A program made the translations under genes and the position numbers. Of a stretch of 64,000 nucleotides of DNA, positions 8,787 through 17,098 are shown one piece after another. The notes beneath the pieces are model-generated. The model was given only the letters and a program-made list of their open reading frames with translations, was not told the DNA's origin and searched no databases. Source of the DNA: an uncultured Sphingomonas sp. (GTDB lineage: Bacteria > Pseudomonadota > Alphaproteobacteria > Sphingomonadales > Sphingomonadaceae); the NCBI GenBank assembly GCA_913775795.1, contig CAJYLT010000022.1, positions 1-64,000 on the forward strand, written 5' to 3'. Within the stretch, counting starts at the first letter, position 1. Each line of letters opens with the position of its first letter.

Positions 8787-9722
8787 ATGCGCACGCTTCT
8801 GTTTCTCTTGGCGCTGCTGGTGGCGGCGCCCGTGCAGGCGCAGAAGCGGATCGCGCTGACCTTCGACGACGTGCCGCGCACGCCGGGGGCCTGGTACACG
8901 CCCGACGAGCGGACGCGGCGGATCGTCGCGGCGTTGCGCAAGGGCGGCGTCCGGGGCGCGGCGTTCTTCGTCAATCCGGGCTCGCTGGAAAAGCCGCAGG
9001 GCGAGGGCGGCGAGCAGCGGATCGCCGCCTATGTTCGCGCGGGTCATGTCATCGCCAATCACGGCTGGTCGCACCTGTCGCTGACCGCGACGCCGGTCGA
9101 GGCGTACATCGCCGATATCGACCGGGCCGATGCGTGGCTCAATAAGCGCAAGGGTTTTCGCCCCTGGTATCGCTTTCCGTATCTGGACGAGGGGCGCGCG
9201 GACAAGACGAAGCGCGATCTCGTCCGCGCGGCGCTGGCGCAGCGCGGGTTGAGCGACGGCTATGCGACCGCCGACGGGGTGGACTGGCACCTTGAGAACC
9301 GGACGATCGAGGCGGTGAAGGCGGGCAAGCCGATCGACACGGCGGGCTTGCGCGCGCTCTATGTCGAGACGCAGGCGGATGCCGCCGATTTCTACGAGGC
9401 GCTGGCGGTCAAGGCAACGGGCCGTTCACCGGTACAGGTCATGCTGATGCACGAGACCGACCTCGCCGCGCGCTTCCTGCCCGCCCTGATCGCCGAGCTG
9501 AAACGCCGCGGCTGGCGCTTCGTCAGCGCCGACGTGGCATTCGCCGACCCGATCGCGAAGGAAGCCGCGACGATCGACGTGCCGAGCGCACAGGGCACGC
9601 TGGTCGAAGCGGTCGCGTGGGCGCGGGGGTTGCCAGCGCCCCGCTGGTATCGCGGCAACGACACCAAGCTGCTCGACAGCTGGTACGACGCGCGCGTGCT
9701 GAAGACGGCGGCGGCGCCATGA
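8787..9722 (+). CDS. Exported polysaccharide deacetylase (NodB-like)
   Basis: A carbohydrate esterase family 4 type protein of 311 residues with a cleavable signal peptide (about residues 1-18, ending VQAQ). The metal and catalytic motifs are IALTFDDVP, NHGWSHLSLT and RFPYLDEG, so the active site appears intact. It would remove acetyl groups from a cell-wall or surface glycan in the periplasm. It starts four bases after mmsA and overlaps the next gene by ATGA, so it is part of the valine operon transcript although its function is unrelated. Confidence 0.9.
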   Translation: MRTLLFLLALLVAAPVQAQKRIALTFDDVPRTPGAWYTPDERTRRIVAALRKGGVRGAAFFVNPGSLEKPQGEGGEQRIAAYVRAGHVIANHGWSHLSLTATPVEAYIADIDRADAWLNKRKGFRPWYRFPYLDEGRADKTKRDLVRAALAQRGLSDGYATADGVDWHLENRTIEAVKAGKPIDTAGLRALYVETQADAADFYEALAVKATGRSPVQVMLMHETDLAARFLPALIAELKRRGWRFVSADVAFADPIAKEAATIDVPSAQGTLVEAVAWARGLPAPRWYRGNDTKLLDSWYDARVLKTAAAP

Positions 9723-10201
9723 AACGGTCGGCGCTTGCCCTGACGCTGCTGCTCGCGGCCTGCGGTTCGGCGGGGGATGACAGCGAGAGCAACCTGTCGG
9801 TCGCGGTGCCCGAGGCGTCGCCGACCACCGAGCCGGCGCCAGAGGCCACGGAGACGCCTGCGATCGAGCCAAGCCCGACCGAAACGCCCGTGGCGACCGG
9901 CGCGCTGACGACGATCCCGGTCGAATGGCAGGGCGTCTGGGCGGGCCGAGACGGCTGCGCGCGTTCGGCCACCATGCGCCTGCGCGTCGCATCCGACCGG
10001 CTGATCTTCTACGAGGCGGAGGGCCTTGCCAGCGAGATCGAACGCCGCGCCCCGCGCGAGATCGCGCTGAAACTCGCCATGTCGGGCGAGGGCGAGGCAT
10101 GGGACCGCCGCGCCGTCCTGACGCTGTCGGAGGATGGTGAGCGCCTGACCCGGACCGAGGCGGGAATGGACGCGGTCACCTATACGCGGTGCGCGGCATG
10201 A
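9719..10201 (+). CDS. Putative lipoprotein
   Basis: A protein of 160 residues beginning with a lipoprotein signal peptide whose lipobox reads LLLAAC, giving acylated Cys15. A Pro/Glu/Thr-rich linker (about residues 20-62) follows, then a small globular region with VEWQGVWAGRDGCARSA and two further cysteines. I do not recognise a named family, though the GVWAGRDGC type segment occurs in other small sphingomonad lipoproteins. It overlaps both neighbours by ATGA and so is translationally coupled to the deacetylase before it and the membrane protein after it. Confidence 0.8.
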   Translation: MKRSALALTLLLAACGSAGDDSESNLSVAVPEASPTTEPAPEATETPAIEPSPTETPVATGALTTIPVEWQGVWAGRDGCARSATMRLRVASDRLIFYEAEGLASEIERRAPREIALKLAMSGEGEAWDRRAVLTLSEDGERLTRTEAGMDAVTYTRCAA

Positions 10202-10662
10202 CGGCGGCGATCGGCTGGCCCGATCCGCGCCGCACGCGCAACGCGCAGATGCGGCTTTGCGGTGCGATACTCCTGTCGGCGATCTGGTGCCTGACGCTGA
10301 TCCTGCCTGCCTATGCACAGGTTTTCGACCGGTCGAACGGTCCAGTCGTCTGGCAGGGGTACAAGCTGCTCGGGTCGGCATGGATCGCGCTTGCCTATGG
10401 CCAGACCGCGTGGCTCGCCAACCCGGCGTTGATGTTCGTTCTCGTCAGCCTGTTCGTCCGTCCCGTCGGCGATCGAGCAACCCGGATCGGCGCGATCGCG
10501 ACCGTGGCGGCGATGGTGCCGATGATCGACCTTGCCGTTCGTCCGGCCTTCAACGGCTATCCGCAAATGCTAATCGGCGGCTGGCTGTGGCTCGCGAACA
10601 ATCTGGCGGCGGCAGGCTTCGCCTTCGTGGTGACCGCCCCGCGCGGGAGCGTGAAGGCATGA
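10198..10662 (+). CDS. Hypothetical membrane protein A of the mmsA operon
   Basis: A protein of 154 residues with about four hydrophobic helices (near 24-42, 62-85, 100-118 and 126-146) and little else. Nothing identifies a family. It shares ATGA overlaps with the lipoprotein before it and with a second small membrane protein after it. The two membrane proteins resemble each other loosely in size and in motifs such as AWLANPALM versus AWLGNLLIW, which suggests an old tandem duplication. Confidence 0.75.
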   Translation: MTAAIGWPDPRRTRNAQMRLCGAILLSAIWCLTLILPAYAQVFDRSNGPVVWQGYKLLGSAWIALAYGQTAWLANPALMFVLVSLFVRPVGDRATRIGAIATVAAMVPMIDLAVRPAFNGYPQMLIGGWLWLANNLAAAGFAFVVTAPRGSVKA

Positions 10663-11093
10663 CGCCCGCCTTCTGGACGCGGCGGGTGCGGCTGTGGACG
10701 GCGATCGGGCTGGGGCTGGCGTGGTTCGTCTCGCTGGGGTTGCCGGCGGCGCACCTTGCCGACGGCGATGCGCCGGAAGGATTCGCGATCCTGACGATCG
10801 GCTGGATCGCGGTGCTGATGCTTCAGCCCGCGTGGCTGGGCAATCTGCTGATCTGGCTGGTCCTGCCGATCGTGGCGAGCAGCGAGCGGCCGTGGAAGGT
10901 CACGCTGCGCTTTTGCGGCGGGGCGCTGATCGTCTGTGCGTTCGGGGCGCTGCTCTGGCGCGACCTGCCCGACGACAGCGGGTCGAACCTGATCGTGCGC
11001 TACGGCGCGGGCTATTATCTCTGGATGATCGCGGTTCTGGGCAGCGGCATTGCCGCGCTCATGACCGCTTCTGTGGAAACCGACACGATATGA
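10659..11093 (+). CDS. Hypothetical membrane protein B of the mmsA operon
   Basis: A protein of 144 residues with four predicted membrane helices and an Arg-rich N-terminus (RRVRLW). No named family is recognised. It overlaps the acyl-CoA dehydrogenase gene by ATGA, so ribosomes finishing here may reinitiate directly on a valine pathway enzyme. It is probably a paralogue of the protein encoded just upstream. Confidence 0.75.
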   Translation: MTPAFWTRRVRLWTAIGLGLAWFVSLGLPAAHLADGDAPEGFAILTIGWIAVLMLQPAWLGNLLIWLVLPIVASSERPWKVTLRFCGGALIVCAFGALLWRDLPDDSGSNLIVRYGAGYYLWMIAVLGSGIAALMTASVETDTI

Positions 11094-12238
11094 CCAATCA
11101 GTTCGACCTTACCGACGACCAGCGCGAGATCCAGGAGCTGGCGCGCCGGTTCACCGCCGATCGCATCACCCCCTTCGCGGGCGAGTGGGACGAAAAGCAT
11201 CATTTCCCCCGCGATGTGGTGCAGGCCGCGGCCGAGCTCGGCTTCGGCGCGATCTATGTCAGCGAGGAATCGGGCGGCATCGGCCTCGGCCGGCTGGAAG
11301 CGGCGCTCATCATGGAGGCGATGGCCTATGGCTGTCCGTCGACCAGCGCGTTCATCTCGATCCACAACATGGCTGCGTGGATGCTGGATCGTTTCGGCTC
11401 GGCGGAGATCAAGGACCGCTATCTCCCCCGCCTGGTCGGCGCGGAATGGCTGGCGAGCTATTGCCTGACCGAGCCGTCGTCGGGCTCCGACGCCGCGGCG
11501 CTCAAGACCCGCGCGGTGCGCGACGGCGACCATTATGTCGTCACCGGCACCAAGCAGTTCATTTCCGGCGGCGGCGAGAACGAGCTTTACCTCGTCATGT
11601 GCCGGACGGGCGAGGAGGGGCCGAAGGGCATTTCCTGCTTGGCGATCGAGCGTGACATGCCCGGCGTCAGCTTCGGCGCGAACGAGAAGAAGCTCGGCTG
11701 GCATTCGCAGCCGACCCGCGCGGTGATCCTGGAGGACGTACGCGTCCCCGTCGCAAATCTGGTCGGGGCGGAGGGCGAGGGGTTCCGCATCGCGATGATG
11801 GGCCTCGACGGCGGGCGGCTCAACATCGGCGCGTGTTCGCTGGGCGGTGCGCAGCGCTGCCTGGACGAGGCGATCGCCTATACCAAGGACCGCAAGCAGT
11901 TCGGACAGGCGGTCGCCGATTTCCAGAACACGCAGTTCATGCTCGCCGACATGGCGACCGAGCTGGAGGCGGCGCGCGCGCTTCTCTACATGGCCGCGGC
12001 CAAGGTGACGGCGAACGCGCCCGACAAGACGCGGTTCGCGGCGATGGCGAAGCGGCTGGCGACCGACACGGGCAGCGCGGTGGTCGACCGCGCGCTGCAG
12101 CTCCATGGCGGCTACGGCTATCTTCAGGACTATCCGATCGAGCGCTTCTGGCGCGATTTGCGCGTCCATTCGATCCTCGAGGGGACGAACCAGGTGATGC
12201 GGATGATCGTCGGCCGCGACCTGCTGCGACAGGGATGA
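11090..12238 (+). CDS. Acyl-CoA dehydrogenase, probably isobutyryl-CoA
   Basis: An FAD-dependent dehydrogenase of 382 residues, normal for short-chain and branched-chain acyl-CoA dehydrogenases. FAD and substrate motifs include YCLTEPSSGSDAA and the C-terminal LQLHGGYGYLQDYPIERFWRD (20 of these shown: LQLHGGYGYLQDYPIERFWR). The catalytic Glu lies in ILEGTNQVMR. Between mmsA and a 3-hydroxyisobutyryl-CoA hydrolase the likely substrate is isobutyryl-CoA from valine, giving methacrylyl-CoA. Substrate choice is inferred from the operon, not from residues. Confidence 0.93.
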   Translation: MTNQFDLTDDQREIQELARRFTADRITPFAGEWDEKHHFPRDVVQAAAELGFGAIYVSEESGGIGLGRLEAALIMEAMAYGCPSTSAFISIHNMAAWMLDRFGSAEIKDRYLPRLVGAEWLASYCLTEPSSGSDAAALKTRAVRDGDHYVVTGTKQFISGGGENELYLVMCRTGEEGPKGISCLAIERDMPGVSFGANEKKLGWHSQPTRAVILEDVRVPVANLVGAEGEGFRIAMMGLDGGRLNIGACSLGGAQRCLDEAIAYTKDRKQFGQAVADFQNTQFMLADMATELEAARALLYMAAAKVTANAPDKTRFAAMAKRLATDTGSAVVDRALQLHGGYGYLQDYPIERFWRDLRVHSILEGTNQVMRMIVGRDLLRQG

Positions 12239-13287
12239 GCGCGATGACCGACGACGTTCTGATCGAGCGTGAGGGTGCGCTCGGCCGCATCCGGCTCAAC
12301 CGGCCAAAGGCGATCCACGCGCTGACCGCGGACATGTGCCGCGTAGTGCTCGATACGCTGGGCGAGTGGGCGGGCGATCCGTCGGTCGAGGCGGTGAGCA
12401 TCGACCATGCGGACGGCCGCGGCTTCTGTGCGGGCGGCGACATCCGCTTGATCGCGCAGTCGAGCAGCGGTGACGGCAGCGCGGCGCGCGATTTCTTCCG
12501 CGTCGAATATGCGATGAACCACCGGCTGTTCACCTTTGCCAAGCCGATCGTGGCGTTCATGGACGGCATCACCATGGGTGGCGGCGTCGGCATCTCGCAG
12601 CCTGCGAAGTATCGCATCGCGACCGAGAACACGAAGTTCGCGATGCCGGAGACCTCGATCGGGCTGTTCCCGGACGTGGGCGGCGGCTGGTATCTCTCGC
12701 GCCTGCCCGGGCGGATGGGGCAGTTCCTTGCGCTGACCGGCCATCGGCTCGACGGGGCGGAGTGCGTCGCGCTCGGTCTCGCCACGCATTATCTGCCCGC
12801 CGCGGCGCTGGATGACGCCAAACGTCGGATCGCCGTCGATCCGCGCGGGATCGAGGCGATCCTCGCCGACCTGTCGGTGCCCGTGCCCGAGGCGGCGATC
12901 CTTGCGCATCGCGAGGCGATCGACCGCCTCTTCGCCAGCGATCGGTTGGAGGAAATCCTCGCCGCGCTGGAAAAGGGCGAGAGCGATTTCGCACGCGAGC
13001 AGCGCAAGCTGCTCGCGACCAAGTCGCCGCAGGCGATGAAGGTCAGCCTCAAGCTGCTACTCGACGGCCGCGCGATGCCGACGTTCGAGGACGAGATGCG
13101 GCAGGAGTTCGCCGTTGCCGCGCATGTCGTCCAGCGCCCCGATATCGTCGAGGGCGTGCGCGCGGTGATCGTCGACAAGGATCACGCCCCCCGCTGGGAC
13201 CCGGCGACGCCCGAGGCGGTCAGCGACCACCTGATCGACCGCATTTTTGCGCCGCTCCCGGCCGACGAGGAATGGAACCCCGCATGA
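12235..13287 (+). CDS. 3-hydroxyisobutyryl-CoA hydrolase
   Basis: A crotonase-fold protein of 350 residues. The length is that of 3-hydroxyisobutyryl-CoA hydrolases rather than of simple hydratases (about 260). The oxyanion-hole segments are [11 protein letters not shown] and [11 protein letters not shown], followed by the family-typical [20 protein letters not shown] (20 residues). It releases CoA from 3-hydroxyisobutyryl-CoA, the step that frees substrate for MmsB. The start overlaps the preceding stop as ATGA. Confidence 0.94.
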   Translation: MSAMTDDVLIEREGALGRIRLNRPKAIHALTADMCRVVLDTLGEWAGDPSVEAVSIDHADGRGFCAGGDIRLIAQSSSGDGSAARDFFRVEYAMNHRLFTFAKPIVAFMDGITMGGGVGISQPAKYRIATENTKFAMPETSIGLFPDVGGGWYLSRLPGRMGQFLALTGHRLDGAECVALGLATHYLPAAALDDAKRRIAVDPRGIEAILADLSVPVPEAAILAHREAIDRLFASDRLEEILAALEKGESDFAREQRKLLATKSPQAMKVSLKLLLDGRAMPTFEDEMRQEFAVAAHVVQRPDIVEGVRAVIVDKDHAPRWDPATPEAVSDHLIDRIFAPLPADEEWNPA

Positions 13288-14057
13288 CCTATGAAACCAT
13301 CACCGTCGAACAGCGGGAGCGCGTGACGCTCATCACGCTCAATCGGCCCAAGGCGCTCAATGCGTTGAACGCGCAGGTGCTCGCCGACCTGCTCGCCGCG
13401 CTCGCCGCATTCGATGCCGATGCGGGACAGGGCTGCGCGGTCATCACCGGCAGCGAAAAGGCGTTCGCGGCGGGCGCCGACATCAAGGAAATGTCGGCGA
13501 TGGGCTTTGCCGAGATGTACGGCAGCAACCACTTTTCCGGCTGGGAAGCGTTCGGGCGGACGCGCAAGCCCGTCATCGCCGCGGTCGCAGGCTATGCGCT
13601 GGGCGGCGGGTGCGAGCTTGCGATGATGTGCGACTTCATCCTCGCCGCAGACACCGCCAAGTTCGGCCAGCCGGAGATCAAGCTCGGCGTCACCCCCGGC
13701 ATGGGCGGGTCGCAGCGGCTGGTCCATGCGGTGGGCAAGGCAAAGGCGATGGAAATGGTCCTGACCGGCCGGATGATCGATGCGGAGGAAGCGGAGCGCG
13801 CGGGCCTCGTCGCGCGCATCGTCCCCGCCGCCGATCTGGTCGAGGAAGCGGTGAAGACTGCCGCCACGATCGCGGCGATGGCGCCGCTCGCCGTGCTCGC
13901 CAACAAGGAGATGGTGAACGCCGCCTTCGAGATGCCGCTGGCGCAGGGCGTGCAGTTCGAGCGGCGGCTGTTCAACGGCCTGTTCGGGACCGAGGACCAG
14001 AAGGAAGGCATGGCCGCCTTTACCGAGAAGCGGCCCGGCAATTGGAAGGGCCGCTGA
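13284..14057 (+). CDS. Enoyl-CoA hydratase
   Basis: A crotonase-fold hydratase of 257 residues. Motifs are [12 protein letters not shown] (oxyanion hole), [15 protein letters not shown] with the first catalytic Glu region, and [19 protein letters not shown] with the second. In this operon it probably hydrates methacrylyl-CoA to 3-hydroxyisobutyryl-CoA. The residues look like the general short-chain hydratase EchA/FadB-like group, so crotonyl-CoA would also be a likely substrate. The ATGA overlap with the hydrolase gene indicates coupling. Confidence 0.94.
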   Translation: MTYETITVEQRERVTLITLNRPKALNALNAQVLADLLAALAAFDADAGQGCAVITGSEKAFAAGADIKEMSAMGFAEMYGSNHFSGWEAFGRTRKPVIAAVAGYALGGGCELAMMCDFILAADTAKFGQPEIKLGVTPGMGGSQRLVHAVGKAKAMEMVLTGRMIDAEEAERAGLVARIVPAADLVEEAVKTAATIAAMAPLAVLANKEMVNAAFEMPLAQGVQFERRLFNGLFGTEDQKEGMAAFTEKRPGNWKGR

Positions 14058-14935
14058 TGGCACGGATCGCATTCATCGGGCTGGGGAACATGGGCGGCGG
14101 CATGGCCGCGAACCTGGCCAAGGCGGGGCATGACGTTCGCGCCTTCGACCTGTCGGCCGAGGCGCTGGAACGTGCAAAGGCAGCGGGATGCCTGCCCGCC
14201 GACAGCGCGGCGGCGGCATGCGACGGGGCGGAGGTCGTGGTGACGATGCTGCCCGCGGGGCAACATGTCGAAAGCGTCTATGACGATAGCGTACTGACGG
14301 CGGCCCCGCGCACGGCGATCCTGATCGACTGTTCGACGATTCCCGTTGCCACAGCGCGCGCGGTCGCCGATCGGGCCGCGGCGCAGGGCTTCACGATGGT
14401 CGATGCCCCCGTCTCCGGCGGGATCGCCGCGGCGAATGCCGGCACGCTCACTTTCATGGTCGGCGGCAGTGCCGAGGCGTTCGGGCGGGCCGAGCCGTTC
14501 CTCGATGCGATGGGCAAGGCGGTGATCCATGCCGGCGGCGCGGGCGCGGGCCAGGCGGCGAAGATTTGCAACAACATGCTGCTCGGTGCGACGATGGTGG
14601 CGACGTGCGAGAGCTTCGCGCTGGCCGAGAAGCTCGGCCTCGACCTCCAGACCTATTACGACATTGCCAGCCAGGCGTCGGGCCAGAGCTGGTCGATGAC
14701 GAGCTATTGCCCGGTGCCGGGGGTGGGACCGGAAACGCCCGCCGACCGCGATTATCAGGGCGGGTTCGCCGCCGCGCTGATGCTCAAGGACCTGCGCTTG
14801 GCGATGGATGCGGCGGCGGGCACGTCCGCCGACACGCCGATGGGCGCGCGCGCGGCGGAGCTTTACCAGCGGTTCGTCGACGATGGGAACGCCGCAACCG
14901 ACTTCTCGGGAATCATCCGGATGCTGAAGGGGTAG
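14057..14935 (+). CDS. mmsB: 3-hydroxyisobutyrate dehydrogenase
   Basis: An NAD-dependent beta-hydroxyacid dehydrogenase of 292 residues that oxidises 3-hydroxyisobutyrate to methylmalonate semialdehyde, the substrate of MmsA. The dinucleotide motif is FIGLGNMGGGMAANL, the substrate motif DAPVSGG starts at residue 116, and the catalytic lysine is Lys169 in AAKICNNM. The start codon overlaps the preceding stop codon by one base. It is the last gene of the valine operon; the next gene starts 60 bases on. Confidence 0.96.
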   Translation: MARIAFIGLGNMGGGMAANLAKAGHDVRAFDLSAEALERAKAAGCLPADSAAAACDGAEVVVTMLPAGQHVESVYDDSVLTAAPRTAILIDCSTIPVATARAVADRAAAQGFTMVDAPVSGGIAAANAGTLTFMVGGSAEAFGRAEPFLDAMGKAVIHAGGAGAGQAAKICNNMLLGATMVATCESFALAEKLGLDLQTYYDIASQASGQSWSMTSYCPVPGVGPETPADRDYQGGFAAALMLKDLRLAMDAAAGTSADTPMGARAAELYQRFVDDGNAATDFSGIIRMLKG

Positions 14936-14995
14936 GCGCTACCGTCCTTGGACCGGATGGCGGAACCGGGGCGGGGGGCGCTTCGCTCTGTCGCC

Positions 14996-16342
14996 ATGGC
15001 TTACGAACAGAATGCAGGCGCGCGGCATCGCGCGGTGCCGAGCGGGCGGCTTGCCCGGCTCGGCGGTTTCGGACGGCTCGCGGGCGGCGTCGCCGGCGGC
15101 GTGCTGGCCGAGGGCGCGCGCCGGCTGGCGAGCGGGGAGCGGCCCAAGCTCGGCGATCTCGTCATGACGCCCGCCAATGCCGCACGCGTCGCCGATCGCC
15201 TCTCGCACCTGCGCGGCGCGGCGATGAAGCTGGGGCAGATGATCTCGATGGATGCGGGCGACCTGCTCCCGCCCGAGCTCGCGACGATCCTGTCGCGGGT
15301 GCGGGATCAAGCGTACCGGATGCCGCCGGCGCAGCTCGACAAGGTGCTGCGCGCCGAGTGGGGCGCGGACTGGCGCCGCCGCTTCCGCCATTTCGAGGCC
15401 GCGCCGATCGCCGCTGCCTCGATCGGGCAGGTCCATCGCGCGACGCTGCCTGATGGGCGGCAACTGGCGATCAAGGTGCAATATCCGGGCGTCGCCGATT
15501 CGATCGATGCCGATGTCGACAATGTCGCGACGCTGCTGCGCGTGTCGCAGCTGCTGCCCTCGACGCTCGACCTTGCCCCGCTGCTGGCGGCGGCGAAGCG
15601 GCAGCTCGCCGAGGAGGCCGACTATGTGCGCGAGGGCGAGCAGATGCGCCTTTATGGCGAGCGACTGGCGGGCGATGCGCGCTTCGTCGTGCCCAGCCTC
15701 GAGCCCGAACTGACCACCCCGCGCGTCCTTGCCATGTCGTTCGTGGACGGACGGCCGATCGAGGTGCTGGAGACCGAGCCGCAGGAGACGCGTGATCGGG
15801 TGATGACCGCGCTCCTGACGCTGGTCCTGCGCGAGCTGTTCGAGTTTGGGGCGATGCAGACCGATCCAAATTTCGCGAATTACCGCTGGCAGCCGGAGAC
15901 GGGCGCGCTGGTCCTGCTCGATTTCGGCGCGGCGCGCGACATTCCCGCCGAAACGTCGGATGCCTATCGCCGGCTGATCGAGGCGGGGCTCGATCGCGAC
16001 CTAGACCGCATCCGCGACGTCGCGGTGGAGACGGGGTTCCTGGGTGCCGAGGCGGTGACCGCGCATCGCGCGTCGGTGGACCGGATCATCGCCGCGATCG
16101 ACGCCACGCTCAACCGACCCGGCCCGTTCGACTTCGGCGACCGCGCGTTCGTGCCGGTGGTGCGCGAGGAGGGGCGGACGCTCGCCGCCGACCGGGCGAC
16201 CTGGCACGTGCCCGATGCCGAAACGCTGTTCGTCCAGCGCAAGGTCAGCGGCACCGCGCTGCTCGCCGCGCGGATGAAGGCAAAGGTGGACGTGCGCGGG
16301 CTCGCCGCCGCGGCGATCGGCGCTCAGGCGCCCGCGAAATAG
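14996..16342 (+). CDS. ABC1/COQ8-like atypical kinase
   Basis: A protein of 448 residues of the UbiB/COQ8 family. The KxGQ motif (MKLGQMISMD) and the alanine-rich loop AAASIGQVHRATL are characteristic of COQ8, which supports ubiquinone synthesis. The catalytic segment reads MQTDPNFANYRW, the COQ8/ADCK3 version, rather than the HADxHPGN of bacterial UbiB. DFGAAR supplies the metal-binding Asp. No C-terminal membrane helices are evident, unlike UbiB. The start at 14996 (MAYEQNAG) is preferred; an earlier ATG at 14948 is possible. It overlaps the convergent glycosyltransferase gene by 19 bases. Confidence 0.87.
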   Translation: MAYEQNAGARHRAVPSGRLARLGGFGRLAGGVAGGVLAEGARRLASGERPKLGDLVMTPANAARVADRLSHLRGAAMKLGQMISMDAGDLLPPELATILSRVRDQAYRMPPAQLDKVLRAEWGADWRRRFRHFEAAPIAAASIGQVHRATLPDGRQLAIKVQYPGVADSIDADVDNVATLLRVSQLLPSTLDLAPLLAAAKRQLAEEADYVREGEQMRLYGERLAGDARFVVPSLEPELTTPRVLAMSFVDGRPIEVLETEPQETRDRVMTALLTLVLRELFEFGAMQTDPNFANYRWQPETGALVLLDFGAARDIPAETSDAYRRLIEAGLDRDLDRIRDVAVETGFLGAEAVTAHRASVDRIIAAIDATLNRPGPFDFGDRAFVPVVREEGRTLAADRATWHVPDAETLFVQRKVSGTALLAARMKAKVDVRGLAAAAIGAQAPAK

Positions 16343-17058
16343 GGGTGGGCGAGGACGCGGCGCGCGTTCTCCGCCCCGATCGCGGTATCGTTGACCAGGC
16401 GGCTGCCGGGCACGGTCCGATACTGCGCGACCACCGCATCGACGCGCACGAACCGCCCGCCCGCCGCACCGACGCGGGTGTAGAAGTCCCAGTCGTTGCA
16501 ATTGTAAAAGCTGGGGTCGAACCCGTCGACCGCGAACACCGTCGTCCGCCGCACGATCGCCCAGCTCGGCCCGATCACGCCGCCGCTCGCCAGACCCGCG
16601 CGGATGCATCCGCCGTCCCAGTGGCATTCGGGGGCCTGCGGCGCGCCATCGCCCTCGACCCGCTCGAAATAGCCAACGACGACATCGGCCTCTGCGGCTG
16701 CACTCAGTAGTGCGCGGGCCGCGCCTGGCAGCCAGCGGTCGTCGCTGTCGAGAAACGCGATCCAGTCGGACCCGGCGAGCGCCGCGCCGACGTTGCGCGC
16801 GTTCGATGCGCCGCCGTTGCGCGGCAGGATCGCGGCCGTCACGCGGCCCGGATACGCCGCCTCCAGCGCGCGGATGACGTGCGCGCTGTCGTCGCGCGAG
16901 CCGTCGTCGACGACGATCACGCGCGTGGGTGCGTGATCCTGCGCCAGCACGCTTTCCACCGCATCGCCCACGCTGTGCGCGCGGTTGTAGCAGGGAATGA
17001 CCACGTCATAGGCGGGCAGCCGGGGACCGGCCGCGAACATCTCGCTCATGCTTTGCAT
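16324..17058 (-). CDS. Glycosyltransferase family 2
   Basis: A GT-A fold glycosyltransferase of 244 residues. The N-terminal nucleotide-sugar motif is YDVVIPCYNRAHSVGDAVES, the metal-binding DxD is in WIAFLDSDDRWLPGA, and a GPSWAIVRR region supports acceptor handling. There are no membrane helices, so it works at the cytoplasmic face. Three ATGs (17058, 17049, 17040) could serve as start. It stands alone beside a TonB receptor gene, and its product (probably a surface glycan) cannot be inferred. Confidence 0.88.
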   Translation of the reverse strand: MQSMSEMFAAGPRLPAYDVVIPCYNRAHSVGDAVESVLAQDHAPTRVIVVDDGSRDDSAHVIRALEAAYPGRVTAAILPRNGGASNARNVGAALAGSDWIAFLDSDDRWLPGAARALLSAAAEADVVVGYFERVEGDGAPQAPECHWDGGCIRAGLASGGVIGPSWAIVRRTTVFAVDGFDPSFYNCNDWDFYTRVGAAGGRFVRVDAVVAQYRTVPGSRLVNDTAIGAENARRVLAHPYFAGA

Positions 17059-17098
17059 GATGCGCCTATGTTCGCTCGGCCTGCGACCCGCAAGCCCG

